Below are positions 18,808 through 26,774 of a stretch of DNA of 64,000 nt, one piece after another; within the stretch, counting starts at the first letter, position 1; every line of letters starts with the position of its first letter. Location: the NCBI GenBank assembly GCA_021325635.1, contig JAJPGV010000046.1, forward strand, positions 97,762 to 161,761, given 5' to 3'. The position numbers were made by a program, and so were the translations under genes. The stretch is from Chloroflexota bacterium. GTDB taxonomy: Bacteria; Chloroflexota; JAJPGV01. The notes beneath the pieces were generated by a model that worked only from the letters and a program-made list of their open reading frames with translations, ran no database searches and was not told the origin of the DNA.

Positions 18808-18823
18808 TGGCGTACCATTCGCG
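18808..18823 (+). promoter_or_regulatory. possible sigma-54 -24/-12 promoter
   Basis: TGGCGT and TCGC are spaced so that the GG and GC dinucleotides are ten bases apart, as sigma-54 requires. Two positions of the -24 core and one of the -12 core differ from consensus. It lies about 75 bases upstream of the binding protein start at 18899. Low certainty. Confidence 0.25.
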
Positions 18824-18898
18824 ACCGCCGGTTCATGCCAGGCAGCCGATGGCTGCTAAGGTGTACTACCGGATTCAGTCTTAACCAGGGGTTCCTCC

Positions 18899-19948
18899 AT
18901 GATGCCGCTTATCCGTTCCCACGTACGCTGGTCCGCTCCCGCTGGCCTCGCCCTGCTGCTAGCCGCCTGCTCCTCAGCGCCCGCAGCAATCTCGTCCGGT
19001 TCCGGTGGAGGCGCGAGCGCCAGCTCGACCACGGTCCGACTGGGGACCAACGCTACCTCGGTCGACAGCACGGTCGTCTCGCTCACTCAGAGCGCCGGTA
19101 TCTTCTCCAAGGATGGCGCCAAGGTCGACATTCAGGGCATGAACGGATCAGCCGCGGTCAACGCCCTCATTGCCGGCGAAATCGACGGCGTGGCCCACAG
19201 CGGCACCCAGCTGGTGTTATCGGCCATGGCCAACGGGGCTCCGCTCAAGATCGTGGCCGTGGTGTCACACGTGTACAACGTGATCCTCACCGCGCCAAAC
19301 AGCATCACCTCGCTCGATCAGCTCCGCGGCAAGAAGGTAGGAGCGCCCTCCGGCACGTCGGTCAACGCCGCGGGCGCGAGGCATGCGCTCCAGAACATCG
19401 GACTGGTGGCCGGCAAGGACTATGAGCTGATCGAGACCGGCACCAACGGCGGGCTGGCCGGCGCCATGTCCGCGCTGGTGTCGCACCAGATCGACGCCGC
19501 CGCCATCGACGATCAGTTCTCACGAAAGGCTATCGAGCAGGGCGGTTACCATGCGCTGCTCGACCTGGCTTCACCCGAGGCGAACGTGTCCACGGCCTCG
19601 CAAACGCTGGTTTTCCGGGCCGATTTCGTGCAGCAGCATCCTGATGCCGTGCAAAAGACCGTCGACGGCCTGATGGACGGCATTCACTACCTGCGAGACC
19701 ACAAAGCTGAGACCCAAGCGCTGCTCAAGAGCCGTTCTCAGATCGACGATCCGGGCCAGCTAGACGAGACCTATCAGCGCCAGGTGCAGCTGCTGGCCAA
19801 GGCCCCGTCGCCCAGCAAGGACCAGTTCACCGACATCATCGCCACCATGCCCAAAGGTGGGCCAACCATCAGCGACGCTCAGCTTTCCTCATTCATCGAC
19901 GCGCACTTCGTCGAGGACGCCGTGAAACGAGGGCTGGCCAACTACTAA
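18899..19948 (+). CDS. lipoprotein substrate-binding protein, NMT1/THI5 type
   Basis: The 349-residue protein has a lipoprotein signal with Cys24 in LLAAC, a short Ser/Gly linker, and an NMT1-like fold with TVRLGTNATSVDSTVVSL near the start and LRGKKVGAPSGTSVNA as ligand loop. The family includes binding proteins for pyrimidine precursors, nitrate, sulfonates and aromatic acids. There are two tandem ATG codons; the first is used here and the Shine-Dalgarno sequence is weak. No transporter genes are adjacent. It differs from the copy at 14248 in having a much shorter linker. Confidence 0.9.
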   Translation: MMPLIRSHVRWSAPAGLALLLAACSSAPAAISSGSGGGASASSTTVRLGTNATSVDSTVVSLTQSAGIFSKDGAKVDIQGMNGSAAVNALIAGEIDGVAHSGTQLVLSAMANGAPLKIVAVVSHVYNVILTAPNSITSLDQLRGKKVGAPSGTSVNAAGARHALQNIGLVAGKDYELIETGTNGGLAGAMSALVSHQIDAAAIDDQFSRKAIEQGGYHALLDLASPEANVSTASQTLVFRADFVQQHPDAVQKTVDGLMDGIHYLRDHKAETQALLKSRSQIDDPGQLDETYQRQVQLLAKAPSPSKDQFTDIIATMPKGGPTISDAQLSSFIDAHFVEDAVKRGLANY

Positions 19949-19954
19949 ATTTAG

Positions 19955-20614
19955 CTACTCGACGTACAGCCAGGACTGTTCGCCGAACTCATCCTCGACG
20001 TAGGCATATTGCCGGGCGAGGGTTGCCCACCTCACGTCAGGGGCATACGGCCGCTGCAGGGTAGAAGCAACCTCGCCCTGCTCGCGGTCAAGGCGGCTGC
20101 GAATCAAGCTCAGGAGCCCGTGGCAGGCAGCTCGCTCGCCGGCCAGCTTCTCCAGCAGCAGCTTCTCCATTCCCCCATCGACGTTGCCAAAGGCCTTGGC
20201 CAGCTTCCTGGTCCGATCTTCCGCCTCGCCCTCCGCCTGAGCCAGCTCGTCCACGACCGGCACCAGCGCTGGTGAGCCGCCCATCCCGCCCCTCGGCAGC
20301 GCATCGCTCGAATGCGACCAATGGAGCGCGTCCCGCAGCGTGGCTTCGAGCCTTCGCAGGAGCTGCTCCTCCCGCATCTTGCTCTCGACCACCGTGTCGA
20401 GCACGAACTTCGCCAACGGGTCTCCAACCGAATGCAGCAATCGCCGCAGGCGCACGCACGTGGCGGCTTGTTCGCTTCTGTGCTTCTGCACGGCAGCGAA
20501 CAACCGCTCAGTCGGGGACGTCCCAGGTGCCGGCACGGGCTGGTCCAGCGCGGCCGAGCCTGTGGTGCGCGGCGCGCTCCCCCAGTAATCTGGCATCAAA
20601 CTGTCGAGTGACAT
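19955..20614 (-). CDS. hypothetical helical protein
   Basis: This 219-residue protein has no family I recognise. After a Pro/Gly-rich first 30 residues it looks mainly helical, with two charged, heptad-like stretches (about 35-95 and 118-185) that could form a helical bundle or coiled coil. No signal peptide or membrane segment is visible. GAGAGGAAG precedes the ATG at 20614, and codon use matches the neighbours. It converges on the binding protein gene with six bases between the stops. A ferritin-like or structural bundle is possible but unproven. Confidence 0.7.
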   Translation of the reverse strand: MSLDSLMPDYWGSAPRTTGSAALDQPVPAPGTSPTERLFAAVQKHRSEQAATCVRLRRLLHSVGDPLAKFVLDTVVESKMREEQLLRRLEATLRDALHWSHSSDALPRGGMGGSPALVPVVDELAQAEGEAEDRTRKLAKAFGNVDGGMEKLLLEKLAGERAACHGLLSLIRSRLDREQGEVASTLQRPYAPDVRWATLARQYAYVEDEFGEQSWLYVE

Positions 20615-20748
20615 ATCTTCCTCTCCGAGTGTGGGGTTCAGCAGTCCCTACGGAGGCCGCACTTCGATGCTAGGAAGGCCAGGTCAACCGGGTATTAGAG
20701 CCAGGTAATCGTTAGGAAAAATCCGCAAGGCCCACACCGCGACGTCTG

Positions 20749-21429
20749 TCAGCGAGATCGGGAGCGCAGCAACCGCTCCGCCTCGCGCATATCGGCAGGC
20801 AGCGTGATTTTCGGGTTCGGCGCGCCGGCCGCTACCAGGTGCACCGCGCAGCCATGGCGGGTCAGCACGGCCGCGGTGTCGGATCCATCAAAGCCTTCGT
20901 CCTGCGCCTGCTGGTAGGCGCCCAGCAAGAGGCCGGCCCGCGCGGCTTGCGGCGTCTGCGCGCGCCAGACGCTGGCTGCCGGATAGGCTCGGACGACAGC
21001 CGAGCTGGCCCCGTTCGTTTCGACGTCCAAAGCTGGCGTGCCCGCGGCCGCCGCCAGCATCGCGCAGCCGAAGCGTTCGGCGACCTCGAACACGCGTTCC
21101 ACGTCGGATCGAGCGACCAGGGGGCGGGCGCCATCATGGATGGCGATGACGTCGTCCTCAGCCAGCGTCCGCTGCAGATGCCGAAGAGCGTTCCACTCCG
21201 ACGCGTGGCGGGTTGAACCGCCGAGGACCGTCTCCAGCGTCGGGAAGAGCGCGCAAACCTCGACCAGGTCGAGCTCGGCGGCCACCAGCAGCAGGCGCTG
21301 GCAAACCTCGCCGAACGTCGCTACCGAATGCGCCAGCATAGGTCGGCCCGCCAGGGGCAGCAGCACCTTGTTGCGGCCGGCCGCCATGCGCTGACCTCGT
21401 CCGCCTGCCAGGATCACGCCGACCCTCAC
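20749..21429 (-). CDS. ispD: 2-C-methyl-D-erythritol 4-phosphate cytidylyltransferase
   Basis: The 226-residue enzyme begins VGVILAGGRGQRMAAGRNKVLLPLAG, the nucleotide-binding signature with the catalytic Arg and Lys of IspD. DVIAIHDGARPLV and the closing PNPKITLPADM (for the usual xNxKITxxxDL) support it. IspD transfers CMP to MEP in the non-mevalonate isoprenoid pathway. The start is a GTG that overlaps the FHA gene's TGA (GTGA), so it is coupled to it; this IspD-FHA link has no obvious metabolic logic and may simply reflect operon packing. IspF is not present here. Confidence 0.95.
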   Translation of the reverse strand: MRVGVILAGGRGQRMAAGRNKVLLPLAGRPMLAHSVATFGEVCQRLLLVAAELDLVEVCALFPTLETVLGGSTRHASEWNALRHLQRTLAEDDVIAIHDGARPLVARSDVERVFEVAERFGCAMLAAAAGTPALDVETNGASSAVVRAYPAASVWRAQTPQAARAGLLLGAYQQAQDEGFDGSDTAAVLTRHGCAVHLVAAGAPNPKITLPADMREAERLLRSRSR

Positions 21430-21902
21430 GCCTTGGCACCCGAGTCCCGACTGGCGGCTGGCCCCTCCTCCACCTCCAGACGCAGCTGCACCTCGCCCAG
21501 CCGGATGACGTCACCGCGATAGGCAGGCAGAGCGTCCGCTACCCAGCTGCCGTTGACAGCCGTCCCATTGGTGCTGTTGAGGTCCTGCACCATCCAGCAG
21601 CCGCGCTCCCGGCGTATGGCCGCGTGATGAGCCGAAACGGAGGGATCCGCCAGCACGATGGTGTTGTCTTCAGCGCGCCCCAGGGTGGCGCTCGACCACA
21701 GCTCGAAGCGCGCTCCTACCAGGCCGTCCTGACCGTCGCTGACCACCCGCAGCCGTACCCGTGCGGCTTTCCCATCGAGGTCGGCACCCTCCCCGGCTCG
21801 ACGCAGACCGGCCCAGGCCAGGCGCACCACCGCGAACAGGAACACGTACAGCAGCGCAAGGAAGGCTATGCGGAGCAGGAACAACAGGATGTCGAAGCTC
21901 AT
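21426..21902 (-). CDS. membrane-anchored FHA-domain protein (FhaB-like)
   Basis: The 158-residue protein has an N-terminal membrane helix (about 4-28), a linker and a C-terminal FHA domain with the key motifs LGRAEDNTIVL, VSAHHAAI and DLNSTNGTAVNG, which bind phosphothreonine. The layout matches actinobacterial FhaB/FipA, a substrate of PknB-type kinases in cell-envelope control. The frame runs 29 codons further upstream but the ATG at 21902 gives the expected membrane helix at the start. It lies 43 bases after the FhaA-like gene and overlaps ispD. Confidence 0.88.
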   Translation of the reverse strand: MSFDILLFLLRIAFLALLYVFLFAVVRLAWAGLRRAGEGADLDGKAARVRLRVVSDGQDGLVGARFELWSSATLGRAEDNTIVLADPSVSAHHAAIRRERGCWMVQDLNSTNGTAVNGSWVADALPAYRGDVIRLGEVQLRLEVEEGPAASRDSGAKA

Positions 21903-21945
21903 GCGTGGGCGCTCACAGCGAGATCCGAGACAGCCGCGCGCATCC

Positions 21946-22719
21946 TCAGCGTTCGGGCGACTTGCGCACGACGACCTCGAATCCCCCAAAGGCCAGGCGG
22001 TCTCCGTCGCACAGCTCGGCCTCCGCCACGGGCCGGCCGTTCACCGTGCTCCCGTTGCGGCTCCGGAGATCGCGCAGCAGGACTCGATCCCCTGACTCCT
22101 CGATGATGGCGTGCCGGCGCGATACCCGGACGTCCGGCAGCATGAGATCGTTGCCTTCGGCTCGGCCGATGGCGAACGGATACTGCTGCACGGGCAGCCG
22201 GATAGGCTGCCCGTCGGCTCCTGGGACCTCCAGGCAAACCTCTGCCGAAGGCCCAGCTGTCCGTTCTCGACCTCCCTCCCGCGGGCCGCGTCCAGCTCCG
22301 TGCGCTCGCCGCGCTCCCGCTGGCGGCCGCGGCGAACGAGCCTCAGCAGGCGGTCGCGAGTGGCTCGCCACGATCCTGACCGCTCCGCGCGCCACGTCCG
22401 TGTCTGCGGTGAGCGTGACGCGAGGGGCGGCGTCGAAGTTCAAACCTCGCTCTCTCGCCAGCTCGACGGCATAGCCTGCCAGCTCACGGTCGATGTCGAC
22501 CTCCAGCTGGCACAGATCGGCGTAATCTTCCGGGTTCAAGGCCGCCACATAGCGGTTGGGAGCGACCGGCGCCGCGCTTCCGGGGCGCTGCCCGCGCTCC
22601 ATCGAGCGGGCCAGAGCCTGGGCTAGCTCGGCGGGCTGCAACCCTCCGCCCAGCATACGGACGACGCGCCGATCGATGAGATCCTGCATGAAACCCTCGA
22701 AGCGGCCGAGGGCGCTCAT
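21946..22719 (-). CDS. FhaA-like protein: DUF3662 plus FHA domain
   Basis: From the ATG at 22719 the 257-residue protein has an N-terminal DUF3662 domain (about 1-115; MSALGRFEGFMQDLIDRRV and PNRYVAALNPEDYADL), an Arg/Gly/Pro-rich linker, and a C-terminal FHA domain with IGRAEGNDLMLPD, VSRRHAII and DLRSRNGSTVNG. This is the architecture of FhaA, which docks on phosphorylated membrane partners in mycobacteria. The frame continues to 23271 but only antisense to degV. The start codon follows a TACAAT box by six bases with no ribosome binding site, suggesting a leaderless message. Confidence 0.92.
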   Translation of the reverse strand: MSALGRFEGFMQDLIDRRVVRMLGGGLQPAELAQALARSMERGQRPGSAAPVAPNRYVAALNPEDYADLCQLEVDIDRELAGYAVELARERGLNFDAAPRVTLTADTDVARGAVRIVASHSRPPAEARSPRPPAGARRAHGAGRGPREGGRERTAGPSAEVCLEVPGADGQPIRLPVQQYPFAIGRAEGNDLMLPDVRVSRRHAIIEESGDRVLLRDLRSRNGSTVNGRPVAEAELCDGDRLAFGGFEVVVRKSPER

Positions 22720-22724
22720 AGGCG

Positions 22725-22762
22725 AATTGTAGGCGGGCCGCCCAACCCAGCCGCCTACAATT
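22725..22762. promoter_or_regulatory. symmetric divergent promoter with 12-bp inverted repeat
   Basis: The 51 bases between the fhaA-like and degV start codons contain AATTGTAGGCGG (22725-22736) and its exact inverse CCGCCTACAATT (22751-22762). Each arm contains a TACAAT -10 box for the gene on its own side: six bases before the fhaA-like ATG and nine before the degV ATG. Neither gene has a Shine-Dalgarno sequence. The repeat may be an operator, a consequence of two identical promoters, or both. Confidence 0.6.
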
Positions 22763-22770
22763 GCCAGCGC

Positions 22771-23604
22771 ATGTCCGCCGCTGTCGCCGTTGTCACCGAC
22801 AGCACCGCCGACCTTCCGGCCGAACGGATCGCCGCCCTCGGCATTCACGTCGTGCCGCTCGAGGTGCGCTTTGGCCAAGCCTCGTTCCTCGACGGGCTGG
22901 ATCTGCCCCCGCAGGCCTTCTACGACGAGCTCGTGACCAGCAAGGATCTGCCGACGACGTCGCAGCCCTCCCCAGGCCGTTTCCGCGAGATCTATGAGGG
23001 CATCGAGGCTGAGAGCATCGTCTCGATCCATCTCTCCTCCAAGCTGAGCGGCACGGCGAGCAGCGCTTCGCTGGCCGCGGCCCAGGTGCCCCACAAGCGC
23101 ATCGCGGTCATCGACTCGGGAACGGTTTCGCTGGCCATGGGTTACCTGGCCCAGGCGGCGGCGGAAGCGGCCCGCGATGGCGCATTGTTCGACGAAGTGC
23201 GCGATCTCGTCAACGCCTACGCCAGCCAGACCTGGTTCTATGCGGCCCTCGAAACGCTGCATTTCGCTCATCGCAGCGGACGGATCACGTTCGCTCAGAC
23301 GCTGCTCGGGAGCGTCCTGCAGGTCAAGCCGATCCTAACGATTCGAGAAGGCCAGGTGCAGCCGGTAGACCGGCCGCGCACGATGGGCAAGGCGCTGAAT
23401 CGACTGGTCGATCTGACCCTAGGGCAGGGCCCCTTTCGGTACCTGGCGATACCGCACGCGAATAACCTCGAGCTGGCGCGACGACTGGCGGCAAGGCTCA
23501 CGGAACAGACCTCGTGTGACGTCGACGTGGTCATGACGGGGGCGACCATCGGCACCCACTGCGGACCCGGCGCGGTCGCCACCTGCGGCATTCGCCGAGC
23601 CTGA
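22771..23604 (+). CDS. DegV-family fatty-acid-binding protein
   Basis: The 277-residue protein opens VAVVTDSTADLPAERIAALGIHVVPLEV and has the DEGV/TSQPSPGRF segment and SSKLSGTA motif typical of DegV. These bind a single fatty acid and, in Firmicutes, act as FakB subunits delivering it to a fatty acid kinase (FakA). No FakA is visible here. The ATG at 22771 lies nine bases after TACAAT and lacks a ribosome binding site, so the message may be leaderless. It faces the DUF5679 gene with a hairpin between them. Confidence 0.93.
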   Translation: MSAAVAVVTDSTADLPAERIAALGIHVVPLEVRFGQASFLDGLDLPPQAFYDELVTSKDLPTTSQPSPGRFREIYEGIEAESIVSIHLSSKLSGTASSASLAAAQVPHKRIAVIDSGTVSLAMGYLAQAAAEAARDGALFDEVRDLVNAYASQTWFYAALETLHFAHRSGRITFAQTLLGSVLQVKPILTIREGQVQPVDRPRTMGKALNRLVDLTLGQGPFRYLAIPHANNLELARRLAARLTEQTSCDVDVVMTGATIGTHCGPGAVATCGIRRA

Positions 23605-23620
23605 TCGCCGGGGACGGGAA

Positions 23621-23642
23621 AGGCCAGGGTAACCCCTGGCCT
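23621..23642. terminator. hairpin between convergent degV and DUF5679 genes
   Basis: AGGCCAGGG and CCCTGGCCT form a 9-bp perfect stem with a short loop, placed between the two stop codons (23604 and 23663). The following T run is weak on both strands, so it may be a bidirectional, partly factor-dependent terminator. Confidence 0.55.
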
Positions 23643-23662
23643 CTGGTTTCAGGCTGCGGTGC

Positions 23663-23800
23663 TTACTTCCCGATCTTGAACATCTTCGTGCCACACACCG
23701 GGCACGAGCCCTCCGTCGCCGGCTTGCCATTCTTCATGGTGACGGACTTCGAGTCCTTCATCTCACGTTTCGACTTGCACTTGACGCAGTAACCTTCCAC
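23663..23800 (-). CDS. DUF5679-family zinc ribbon mini-protein
   Basis: The 45-residue product has CVKC near the N-terminus and CPVCGTKMFKIGK at the C-terminus: two CxxC knuckles of a zinc ribbon, with the KNGKPATEG stretch between. This matches the short DUF5679 proteins common in Chloroflexota and Actinobacteria. The start is a GTG at 23800. Function is unknown; the size and ribbon suggest nucleic acid or ribosome association. A good TATAAT box lies 54 bases upstream, so it is likely expressed from its own promoter. Confidence 0.85.
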   Translation of the reverse strand: MEGYCVKCKSKREMKDSKSVTMKNGKPATEGSCPVCGTKMFKIGK

Positions 23801-23853
23801 GCTGCCTACCCCTTTCGATCAAGAATGCAAGCGCCCTCAAGGCACTCCGCGCG

Positions 23854-23859
23854 ATTATA
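23854..23859 (-). promoter_or_regulatory. -10 box for the DUF5679 gene
   Basis: A perfect TATAAT occurs on the minus strand (preceded by GTG). The -35 region is poor (no TTGACA). Start of transcription near 23846 would give a leader of about 46 bases before the GTG start, long enough for the AAGGGG ribosome binding site. Confidence 0.45.
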
Positions 23860-23961
23860 CACGCCCCACGCTTGACTCCGGCCGAAAATACGCCTCAATT
23901 GAGCACGAAATCGCCCATTTCGGCCAGGAAAGACTACCTGGCGGCGTGTAGTGAAAGGTGC

Positions 23962-25161
23962 TCATGCGCCAAGCTGGCTGGCAATCCAGTCAGCGATCAG
24001 CGCATGCGCCTCTCCCACGTTGACGCAGCCGTGATCTCCCGATGAGAAGATCAGCCGCTCCTTCGGCTCACGAGCCTCGGCAAAGATGAGGTGAGATTCG
24101 CCAAAGGGGATGATGGGATCCATCTCGCCATGCACGACCAGCAGCGGGCACACGATGTCCGAGATGCGACCCCTCAGATTGACCGACTGCACGATCTCCA
24201 GCAGCTCGTCGTGCGTGGCGACCCCGAGCACGTATCGCAGGAACTCCTTGATCTCATGCGGGAAGCTGCCCCACCAGGCGCTGGGATTGTAAAAGCCGGC
24301 GATCTCGACCAATGCCTTTACCCGCCGGTCACTGACCGCCGCCAGCATGGCCGCCGCGGCTCCCATGCTGGTTCCGACCAGCGCCAGACGATCGCCATCG
24401 AGGTCCTCCCTGGAGAGCAGGTAATCCACCGCCCCTTTTACCACCGCCACCGCGTTGGACTCGTTCAGCGACAGGTACGGCCGTGACTCACCCTGACCCG
24501 GCAGATCGACCGTGAGGGTAGCCATCCCCCGATCCACGATGACCTCGGGCGGAAAATCGCCGTGCTCCTTGACCATCCCTAACCCCGGGACGATCAGCAC
24601 GATTGGCGGGCGGGCAGCTCCCCTGGGCAGGCGAAGGTAGGCCGGCAGCAGGAGTCCGTTCACCGGTACCTCCACCCGCTCGATTGGCGGATGCATATGG
24701 CGGCCCGCCTGGACAAACGCATCCACCGCAGCGCGCTCGAGCGCTGCACGCTCGGGCGTGTCCGAGAGGATGGACATCTCGGCGAAGCGGTAATACGTCG
24801 AAGCCCTGGTCAGCATTTCGACCGCCGTAGCGGAGCGGCCGGCTTGCACGGCCTCGCGACCCAAGCGGTCGTAGTGCTGAGCGGTTCGCCGCCATTCGCC
24901 GGACCACGCTTCCGGCTTGAGACTGCGGATGCGCCCAAGGGTCGCATCGACGTCGGCATAGCTGGCGCCGTTGGCATCGATGAAGGCGCCGTAGAAGCGC
25001 CGCGCGAACGGACGCATGCCGAGCATCCGCACCACCGGCTCCAAATCGAGCGGCCGTCCTTTCCGCAAGCGGGACAGCGCCCGCCAGCCCGCCTCACCAA
25101 GCCGGCGCATGACGAGCTCGGCGCGGTCGCTGGTCAGCAGCTGCCTAGTCGTCGTCGCCAT
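23962..25161 (-). CDS. alpha/beta hydrolase, FrsA/DUF1100-like
   Basis: The 399-residue protein has a helical N-terminal half (about 1-180) and an alpha/beta hydrolase domain with an IVLIVPGLGMVKE loop for the oxyanion hole, nucleophile elbow GTSMGAAA (Ser), Asp in HGEMDPIIPFGES and His in SSGDHGCVN. This form matches 2,6-dihydroxypseudooxynicotine hydrolase and FrsA-type esterases/C-C hydrolases. The substrate cannot be read from sequence. The ATG at 25161 overlaps the end of the CCA-adding enzyme gene by 17 bases and is preceded by GGAAG; the two form an operon. The frame extends 22 codons further upstream inside the CCA gene. Confidence 0.87.
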   Translation of the reverse strand: MATTTRQLLTSDRAELVMRRLGEAGWRALSRLRKGRPLDLEPVVRMLGMRPFARRFYGAFIDANGASYADVDATLGRIRSLKPEAWSGEWRRTAQHYDRLGREAVQAGRSATAVEMLTRASTYYRFAEMSILSDTPERAALERAAVDAFVQAGRHMHPPIERVEVPVNGLLLPAYLRLPRGAARPPIVLIVPGLGMVKEHGDFPPEVIVDRGMATLTVDLPGQGESRPYLSLNESNAVAVVKGAVDYLLSREDLDGDRLALVGTSMGAAAAMLAAVSDRRVKALVEIAGFYNPSAWWGSFPHEIKEFLRYVLGVATHDELLEIVQSVNLRGRISDIVCPLLVVHGEMDPIIPFGESHLIFAEAREPKERLIFSSGDHGCVNVGEAHALIADWIASQLGA

Positions 25162-26593
25162 GCTCTTCCAGAAAGCGACGAGCCTCCTCGGCTGCGCCCT
25201 CCTTGTCGTAACGGCCCAGATCCCCATCGAGAACCAGGTCCAGGAGATGATCCTTCACGCCCTGGATCCAGCGGCCGGGGGGGCGCCCGGTCATGGCCAT
25301 GAGCTCGTCGCCGTTGAGCGGGCTGACGATCTTCTCCGCACCCTCCTCGGCGATGAGATCTTCGCAGCGCTGCGCGAGCCGGTCCAAGCGGCTCAAGTGG
25401 GCGCGGACGCGGCGAGGGTTGGAGCTGGTGATGTCCGCTCGGGCCAAGCCCCACAGCGGGTTCAACGTCTCAACACCAACGGTATGGACGTACCTGCGCA
25501 CTGCCCGCTCCGACCATTCGTCGGTATTGGCGGCCTGGCGCATGTGCAGATCCACCAGGCGGCTCACGCGCTCGATCGTGTCCTGGTCGTAACGCAGCTC
25601 TGCCAGGATTTTTCGGGTCATACGCGCCCCAATGGTGTCATGGCCAAAGAAGTGCACTTCGCCGTTGTTGAAGGTGAAGGTTCGCGGCTTAGCAATGTCG
25701 TGGAACAGCGCGGCGAGGCGCAGCACCAGGTCCGAAGGAGCGTTGTCCACCACACCAATCACGTGCTCGAAGAGGTTCTTCATGCGCACGCCTGGCGGCA
25801 CCCGCATGCGGCCCGCCTCGTTGGTGCTGGGCTCGTCCGGCGTCTCGATGCTCTTCAAGTCGAGCAGCTCGGGGCAGAAGTAGCGAGCGAGATCGAGGTC
25901 GACCAGCAGCCGCAGGCCGCGTCCCGGCTGCTCCGATACCAGGACCTTGTTCAACTCGTCCCGAATACGCTCGCGGGAGATGTGCTCCAGCATAGGAGCG
26001 CTCGCCCGGACCTCGTCAGCCAAGCCCGGGGCCAGCTCGAACCCGAACTGCACCGCGAAGCGAACCACGCGCATCAACCGCAGCGGGTCCTCCGTGAAGC
26101 GCTCGCGCGGGCTGCCCGTCACGCGGATGATGTGCTGGCGCAGGTCACCCACGCCATCCGCCGGATCGAGCAGGTTGCCGGTGGACAGGTCCAGAGCCAT
26201 GGAATTGATGGTCAGGTCGCGGCGGACGAGGTCCTCTTCAATGGATGAGCGGAAGTCAACCTCGGGATGGCGGTCCCCGAATTCGTAGTGCTCTGACCTG
26301 AAGGTGGTGACCTCGACCGTTTCGTCGCCGAAGACCGCGCTTATCGTGCCAAAGCGCTTGCCGAGGGCGTACAGCGCGTCCGGCCTGGCGCGCCGCAGCA
26401 GCTTCTCGGTCACCTCCGGTCGTGCGCTGGTGGCCAGGTCGAAATCATGAACCGTCCGCTGGATGAGTAGGTCACGAACCGAACCGCCGACCAGGTAAAT
26501 GCGCTCGCCGGCGGCGGCGAACAGCTGGTGCAGCCGGCCCAGCAGAGGCCGCCGTTCAACCTCGGGAGAGAGGACGTGCTCCAGGACTTTCAT
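25145..26593 (-). CDS. CCA-adding enzyme / poly(A) polymerase family nucleotidyltransferase
   Basis: The 482-residue protein has the class II nucleotidyltransferase head GERIYLVGGSVRDLLIQR and catalytic HDFDLAT (two Asp), the FRxExYEFGDRHPEVDF strand, RRDLTINSMAL, and an HD domain with LAALFHDIAKPRTF. This is the layout of bacterial CCA-adding or A-adding enzymes carrying an HD phosphohydrolase module. It repairs or builds tRNA 3' CCA ends. One gene alone does not tell whether it adds CC, A or both. A TATGCT box nine bases upstream of the ATG and no ribosome binding site suggest a leaderless message. Confidence 0.93.
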   Translation of the reverse strand: MKVLEHVLSPEVERRPLLGRLHQLFAAAGERIYLVGGSVRDLLIQRTVHDFDLATSARPEVTEKLLRRARPDALYALGKRFGTISAVFGDETVEVTTFRSEHYEFGDRHPEVDFRSSIEEDLVRRDLTINSMALDLSTGNLLDPADGVGDLRQHIIRVTGSPRERFTEDPLRLMRVVRFAVQFGFELAPGLADEVRASAPMLEHISRERIRDELNKVLVSEQPGRGLRLLVDLDLARYFCPELLDLKSIETPDEPSTNEAGRMRVPPGVRMKNLFEHVIGVVDNAPSDLVLRLAALFHDIAKPRTFTFNNGEVHFFGHDTIGARMTRKILAELRYDQDTIERVSRLVDLHMRQAANTDEWSERAVRRYVHTVGVETLNPLWGLARADITSSNPRRVRAHLSRLDRLAQRCEDLIAEEGAEKIVSPLNGDELMAMTGRPPGRWIQGVKDHLLDLVLDGDLGRYDKEGAAEEARRFLEEHGDDD

Positions 26594-26602
26594 GAACTTT
26601 TG

Positions 26603-26608
26603 AGCATA
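26603..26608 (-). promoter_or_regulatory. candidate -10 box for the CCA-adding enzyme gene
   Basis: TATGCT on the minus strand lies nine bases before the ATG at 26593, with no Shine-Dalgarno sequence in between. The remaining bases up to 26774 hold no recognisable gene or RNA. Confidence 0.4.
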
Positions 26609-26774
26609 ACCGTGGCCACGACCAGTGGGCTGTCGTCACCCACTATCTACATTAGCCGGCTCGAACTCAGCCGCGTTGTTCGCGCGGCCCAGCACTGCCT
26701 GCCCCTCTCTCGGCGAATCGATCCGTGATCCTGTGATCCTTAGGCGTTGCGACTGAACTTCTAGGGGATCAACG

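Noticed and set aside
22720..23271. Upstream extension of the FhaA-like gene
   Set aside because: The extra 184 codons lie antisense to degV and are unlike the DUF3662 family N-terminus; an ATG in the right place with a promoter box exists at 22719.
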